Positions 4,288-6,774 of a DNA stretch of 6,774 nt are shown here, one piece after another. The first letter of the stretch is position 1. Each line of letters starts with the position of its first letter. Made by a program: the position numbers and the translations under genes. The notes beneath the pieces were generated by a model, which was given only the letters and a program-made list of their open reading frames with translations, searched no databases and was not told where the DNA came from. Origin of the DNA: JAPUDS01 sp050258575 (GTDB taxonomy: Bacteria; Patescibacteriota; Saccharimonadia; Saccharimonadales; Saccharimonadaceae); the NCBI GenBank assembly GCA_050258575.1, contig JBLMYZ010000039.1, forward strand, positions 1-6,774. The letters run 5' to 3'.

Positions 4288-5910
4288 CTAGTACATCCCC
4301 ATCCCGCCGCCGGCCGGTGCGGCCGGGGCTTCTTTTTCGGGGATATCGACGACGAGCGCACCCATCGTCATAGCAGTTGCGGCGATAGACACGGCGTTTT
4401 GAAGAGCCTGTTTTGTGACCATCACAGGGTCAACAACACCGTTCGTAACCATGTCGACAACTTTTTCCGGGCTATTCACGTTGATACCCTGGCCGTCTTT
4501 GGCGGCCTGAACTTGTGCAAGGAGGGCGTCGGCGTTGAGGCCGGCGTTTCGCATGAGTTGTCGGAACGGCTGATACAGCGCTTCGCGGACAATGCTAGTG
4601 CCGGGGTCGGTTCCTTTGAGCGTGTCGGCGAGGTTGACGAGCGTCACGCCGCCGCCAGCGACGATACCTTCGGCCAGAGCGGCTTTGGTGGCCGCCACAG
4701 CGTCATCAACGCGGAACTTCTTCTCCTCGATCTCTGTTTCTGTGGCACCGCCAACTTTGATGACTGCAACTTTGCCAGACAGTGCCGCCGCGCGCTTCAG
4801 ATACGTTTCTTTGTCGTATTCGCTTGAGGCTGCCTCTGCCTGAGCAACGATTTGCGCGATACGGGCTTTGACATCACTGGCTGAGCCAGCACCTTCGATA
4901 ATAGTTGTTTCGTCCTTGGTAACGATCACCTTGCGGGCCGTCCCGATAACGTTGAGATCGGCATTTTCAAACGTCAAACCGCGTTCTGAGTTGATCACCT
5001 CTGCGCCGGTCAGAGTAGCAATATCTTCAAGCACCTCTTTGCGCCGGTCGCCAAAAGCCGGAGCTTTGACGGCAACGGTGTTAAAGACACCTTTGAGTTT
5101 GTTGAGGATCAACACGCCCAGGGCTTCGCCTTCGACATCGTCGGCGATCAGAACAACGTCTTTTTTGCCAGCAGCCGCTAGTTTTTCGAGAATCGGCAGG
5201 AATTCCTGGACAGAGCTGACCTTGCCGTCTGAGATAACGATGGCCGGTTTCTCGTAGACAGCCTCCATGCGGGCAGTGTCGGTGGCCATGTAGGGGCTGA
5301 CGTAACCGCGGTCAAACGTGAACCCTTCGACGACCTCCGACTCCATGGCGAGGCCCTTGCCCTCTTCGACGGTCACCACGCCGTCTTTACCGATGTTGTC
5401 TATCACACCAGCGATCAGTTTACCGATCTCGCTGTCGCCCGCCGAGATGCTCGCCACCTCTGCGACGCGGTTCGTTTTGCCGGCAACCGGTTCGGCGCGT
5501 TTGTCGAGCTCGGCAAGAATCTTTGCACCGGCGGCTTCGACGCCCTTTCGCAGCTCCATGGGGTTATGACCGGCCGCGATCAGGCGGTTGGCTTCTTTCA
5601 AAATACTATATGTGAGGACAGTCACTGTGGTGGTGCCATCGCCAGCAGCTTTGTTCATTTTGGTAGCAGCTTGTTTGATGAGTTCTGCACCAACCTTAAA
5701 ACCGAGTGTTTCGTCGTCGTTTTCAGGCAAGTCCACACCCTCGGCGACCGTCACGCCGTCATGAGTGACGGTTGGACTGCCGTAGCCTTTCTGGATCACG
5801 ACGTTACGGCCTTTTGGCCCCATCGTTACCTTGACGGCGTCGTACAACGCCTGCGCGCCGCCCAGAACGCGCGTCCGCGCATCGTCATCGTAAAAAATTT
5901 TCTTTGCCAT
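4288..5910 (-). CDS. groEL: 60 kDa chaperonin GroEL
   Basis: A 540-residue group I chaperonin subunit that forms the double-ring ATP-driven folding chamber capped by GroES in the cytoplasm. The ATP site is complete: GPKGRNVV (31-38), THDGVTVA (49-56), GDGTTT (90-95, Asp91 equivalent to E. coli Asp87), and VDDAVAAT with Asp403 equivalent to the catalytic Asp398, followed by GIVAGGGVTL (415-424). The apical domain and hinge segments are continuous with no frameshift. The C-terminus is GGGMGMY, a short version of the usual Gly/Met tail, ending in Tyr. Compared with E. coli, the segment between THDG and GDGTT is about five residues longer (LPENDDETLGF), a form I associate with CPR GroELs. The ATG has a strong GGAGGA 6-8 bases upstream. 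It is second in the operon, 91 bases after groES, and therefore under the same CIRCE/HrcA control. Confidence 0.98.
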   Translation of the reverse strand: MAKKIFYDDDARTRVLGGAQALYDAVKVTMGPKGRNVVIQKGYGSPTVTHDGVTVAEGVDLPENDDETLGFKVGAELIKQAATKMNKAAGDGTTTVTVLTYSILKEANRLIAAGHNPMELRKGVEAAGAKILAELDKRAEPVAGKTNRVAEVASISAGDSEIGKLIAGVIDNIGKDGVVTVEEGKGLAMESEVVEGFTFDRGYVSPYMATDTARMEAVYEKPAIVISDGKVSSVQEFLPILEKLAAAGKKDVVLIADDVEGEALGVLILNKLKGVFNTVAVKAPAFGDRRKEVLEDIATLTGAEVINSERGLTFENADLNVIGTARKVIVTKDETTIIEGAGSASDVKARIAQIVAQAEAASSEYDKETYLKRAAALSGKVAVIKVGGATETEIEEKKFRVDDAVAATKAALAEGIVAGGGVTLVNLADTLKGTDPGTSIVREALYQPFRQLMRNAGLNADALLAQVQAAKDGQGINVNSPEKVVDMVTNGVVDPVMVTKQALQNAVSIAATAMTMGALVVDIPEKEAPAAPAGGGMGMY

Positions 5911-5916
5911 AGTGTT

Positions 5917-5922
5917 TCCTCC
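5917..5922 (-). promoter_or_regulatory. Shine-Dalgarno of groEL
   Basis: On the minus strand GGAGGA reads 5922-5917, six bases before the ATG at 5910. It is among the strongest in the window and fits a highly expressed gene. Confidence 0.8.
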
Positions 5923-5925
5923 GAA

Positions 5926-5956
5926 AGCAGAGTCTGAGAGAGTTTCTACCTCTGCT
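5926..5956 (-). repeat. inverted repeat in the groES-groEL spacer
   Basis: AGCAGAG (5926-5932) and CTCTGCT (5950-5956) form a 7-bp stem with a 17-base loop, ending three bases before the groEL Shine-Dalgarno in transcript order. It could protect or process the mRNA or tune groEL translation relative to groES (inference). Confidence 0.45.
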
Positions 5957-6001
5957 GTTTGTTACATTCTATAATCTACAGTGCACGTTTTGACTGTTTA
6001 G

Positions 6002-6268
6002 CTACGCGAGCTTTGCCAAAACGTCCTCTTCTTTCACGATCAGGTATTCGACGTCGGCAACTTTCAGCTCAGTGGTGCTGTATTCTTTGAAAACGATCCG
6101 ATCGCCTTTTTTGAGGCTCTTAGCATCTGGCCCGACAGCTTCAACAACCGCGTAGGACGGTTTTTCTTTGGCGCTGTCTGGCAAATATAGCCCGCTAACG
6201 GTTTTTGTCTCGGCTTTTTCGCGAACCGCTACAACTCGGTCAGCCAGCGGTGTTAGTGCAGTACTCAC
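6002..6268 (-). CDS. groES: 10 kDa co-chaperonin GroES
   Basis: An 88-residue co-chaperonin that forms the heptameric lid of the GroEL chamber. Visible are the N-terminal PLADRVVAVR (7-16), the mobile loop (about 17-34, ETKTVSGLYLPDSAKEKP) and the core strand motif GDRIVFKEYSTTELKV (55-70), with the usual C-terminal YLIVKEEDVLA. Slightly shorter than E. coli GroES (97) but all core strands are present. The hydrophobic tripeptide of the mobile loop that binds GroEL, commonly IVL, is LYL here. The start is GTG at 6268, set by a perfect AAAGGAGG eight bases upstream. First gene of the groES-groEL operon; the promoter is overlapped by a CIRCE operator. Confidence 0.97.
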   Translation of the reverse strand: MSTALTPLADRVVAVREKAETKTVSGLYLPDSAKEKPSYAVVEAVGPDAKSLKKGDRIVFKEYSTTELKVADVEYLIVKEEDVLAKLA

Positions 6269-6276
6269 AAGTGGTT

Positions 6277-6284
6277 CCTCCTTT
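6277..6284 (-). promoter_or_regulatory. Shine-Dalgarno of groES; supports the GTG start
   Basis: AAAGGAGG on the minus strand, eight bases before the GTG at 6268. It is nearly the full anti-16S complement. Confidence 0.85.
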
Positions 6285-6304
6285 ATTAGGTTGACAATAC
6301 CCCT

Positions 6305-6334
6305 AGTATAGCAACGTCAGTTAGCACTCGTCAA
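6305..6334 (-). promoter_or_regulatory. sigma70-type promoter of groES-groEL
   Basis: On the minus strand TTGACG (6334-6329) and TATACT (6310-6305) are 18 bases apart. The predicted start near 6298 gives a leader of about 30 bases containing the Shine-Dalgarno. The -35 lies between and into the arms of the CIRCE palindrome. Confidence 0.8.
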
Positions 6335-6347
6335 GGCAGAGTGCTAG
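6321..6347 (-). promoter_or_regulatory. CIRCE operator (HrcA binding site)
   Basis: TTAGCACTC (6321-6329), a 9-base spacer and GAGTGCTAG (6339-6347) match the CIRCE consensus TTAGCACTC-N9-GAGTGCTAA with a single mismatch. It covers the -35 box, so HrcA bound here should block RNA polymerase and release it on heat shock. No hrcA gene is in the window; it must be elsewhere in the genome if the site is active. Confidence 0.93.
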
Positions 6348-6406
6348 GAATAAGATGCCAACTCGGAAGGTCGACAGGCTCTGGTCGGAGGTGAGGATGT
6401 GGAAGA

Positions 6407-6509
6407 GTGCGTAAGTTAGTAAGTATCAATAGCTCTTTGCGATTCTCTCCGCTCTTAGCTCTCAGATCTCAGATCTTTCGTTCTTCCGATCTCTCGATCT
6501 TTCGTTCTC
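6407..6509 (-). repeat. low-complexity 3'-UTR repeat, copy B
   Basis: Read on the minus strand it starts right after the stop codon of the mutarotase-like gene. It repeats the order of copy A at 2047-2164: GAGATCGG, GAACG, AAGATCTGAGATCT (6477-6464), GAGAGCT, an A/G-rich stretch, and the tail ACTTACTAACTTACGCAC (6424-6407). It lacks one ACTTACGC octamer present in copy A and has a different heptamer count. It lies between the mutarotase-like gene and the groES promoter region. Confidence 0.78.
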
Positions 6510-6774
6510 TCAATCTCTCGCCCCAACCCTCATCCCCCACTCTCTTTCCTCGCCAGGGGCGAGTAGCTCATCTGGCTGAGCGGGGAGAAGGAAACGATTA
6601 CCGCCGTAGGTTGGCTCGACGCAGACATAGTCGCCAAGCTGGTCGGTCCAGATCGCCCAGGTTGACAGCTGCTGTTGTGACAGATAAATAGATCCGCTTG
6701 TTGTTGTGAGCGTCACATCATTTTCCTCTATAAATACCGTATCTTCCAACGACATCAGGTCGTAAAACCCAGTG
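6510..6774 (-). CDS. aldose 1-epimerase / hexose-6-phosphate mutarotase-like protein, C-terminal part only
   Basis: The frame is open to the window edge, so the gene's 5' part lies beyond 6774; 87 residues are visible, beginning TGFYDL. An internal Met at 6755 is not the real start. The segment matches the C-terminus of galactose-mutarotase-fold sugar epimerases: a beta strand LSTWAIWTD, then DYVCVEPTYGG, where Glu53 of the visible part sits at the position of the family's catalytic glutamate, then the closing strand LLAPGEEREWGMRV. These enzymes interconvert alpha and beta anomers of hexoses or hexose phosphates. Which substrate is used cannot be told from this end. It is transcribed in the same direction as groES but separated by repeat copy B and the CIRCE promoter, so it is probably a separate unit. 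No clear intrinsic terminator is seen after it. Confidence 0.72.
   Translation of the reverse strand, partial: TGFYDLMSLEDTVFIEENDVTLTTTSGSIYLSQQQLSTWAIWTDQLGDYVCVEPTYGGNRFLLPAQPDELLAPGEEREWGMRVGARD

Noticed and set aside
5970..5975. Perfect TATAAT on the plus strand in the groES-groEL spacer
   Set aside because: No -35 at usable spacing and only antisense sequence downstream; AT-rich spacer is enough to explain it.
2047..6509. Composite transposon bounded by the two inverted repeat copies
   Set aside because: The copies are diverged low-complexity sequence tied to gene ends, there is no transposase or target duplication, and the enclosed genes are core housekeeping genes.
6407..6691. 94-codon plus-strand frame over repeat copy B and the mutarotase-like end
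   Set aside because: Its N-terminal half is translation of the low-complexity repeat and the rest is antisense to a recognisable protein.

Overview
The window looks like a chromosomal segment of a Candidatus Saccharibacteria (TM7, Patescibacteria/CPR) genome of moderate GC content, or a close relative. This is inferred from the GroEL N-terminus and loop sequence, the small unlinked SIS-type phosphosugar isomerase, the Pro/Ala-rich protein with a conserved helical C-terminus, and the compact layout. TGA is used as a stop codon, so the recoded Gracilibacteria/Absconditabacteria code does not apply. No search could be run, so the taxonomic call is recognition, not proof.

Layout. Positions 1-2046 (+) hold a two-gene ABC transporter operon of the MacB/LolCDE-like class: an ATPase, then a 4-TM FtsX/MacB permease one base later. 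It is driven by a good sigma70-type promoter so close to the first ATG that the mRNA is probably leaderless. Positions 2047-2170 hold a low-complexity repeat (heptamers, then octamers). Positions 2171-3220 (-) encode a SIS-family phosphoglucose/phosphomannose isomerase, also apparently leaderless. It shares a very short divergent control region with a conserved hypothetical Pro/Ala-rich protein (3300-3848, +). Positions 3849-4287 are non-coding and unusually rich in inverted repeats, ending in the probable groEL terminator. Positions 4288-6268 (-) are a groES-groEL operon with strong ribosome binding sites and a near-perfect CIRCE operator over the promoter -35, so control by HrcA is expected. 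Positions 6348-6509 contain a second, inverted copy of the 3'-UTR repeat. Positions 6510-6774 (-) are the C-terminal end of an aldose-1-epimerase/hexose-6-phosphate mutarotase-like gene that runs off the window.

How the genes relate. groES and groEL form one heat-shock chaperonin unit. The ABC pair forms one transporter. The SIS isomerase and the mutarotase-like gene both handle hexoses or hexose phosphates but are not in one operon. Genes fall into two initiation styles: permease, hypothetical gene, groES and groEL carry Shine-Dalgarno sequences, whereas the ABC ATPase and the SIS isomerase have a TATACT box about 10 bases before their ATG and no Shine-Dalgarno.

The most interesting non-genic signals are the pair of homologous repeats lying immediately after the stop codons of two unrelated genes, and the hairpin-rich 439-bp gap between the hypothetical gene and groEL. 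I see no CRISPR array, insertion sequence, tRNA or rRNA, and no clear new multi-gene system.
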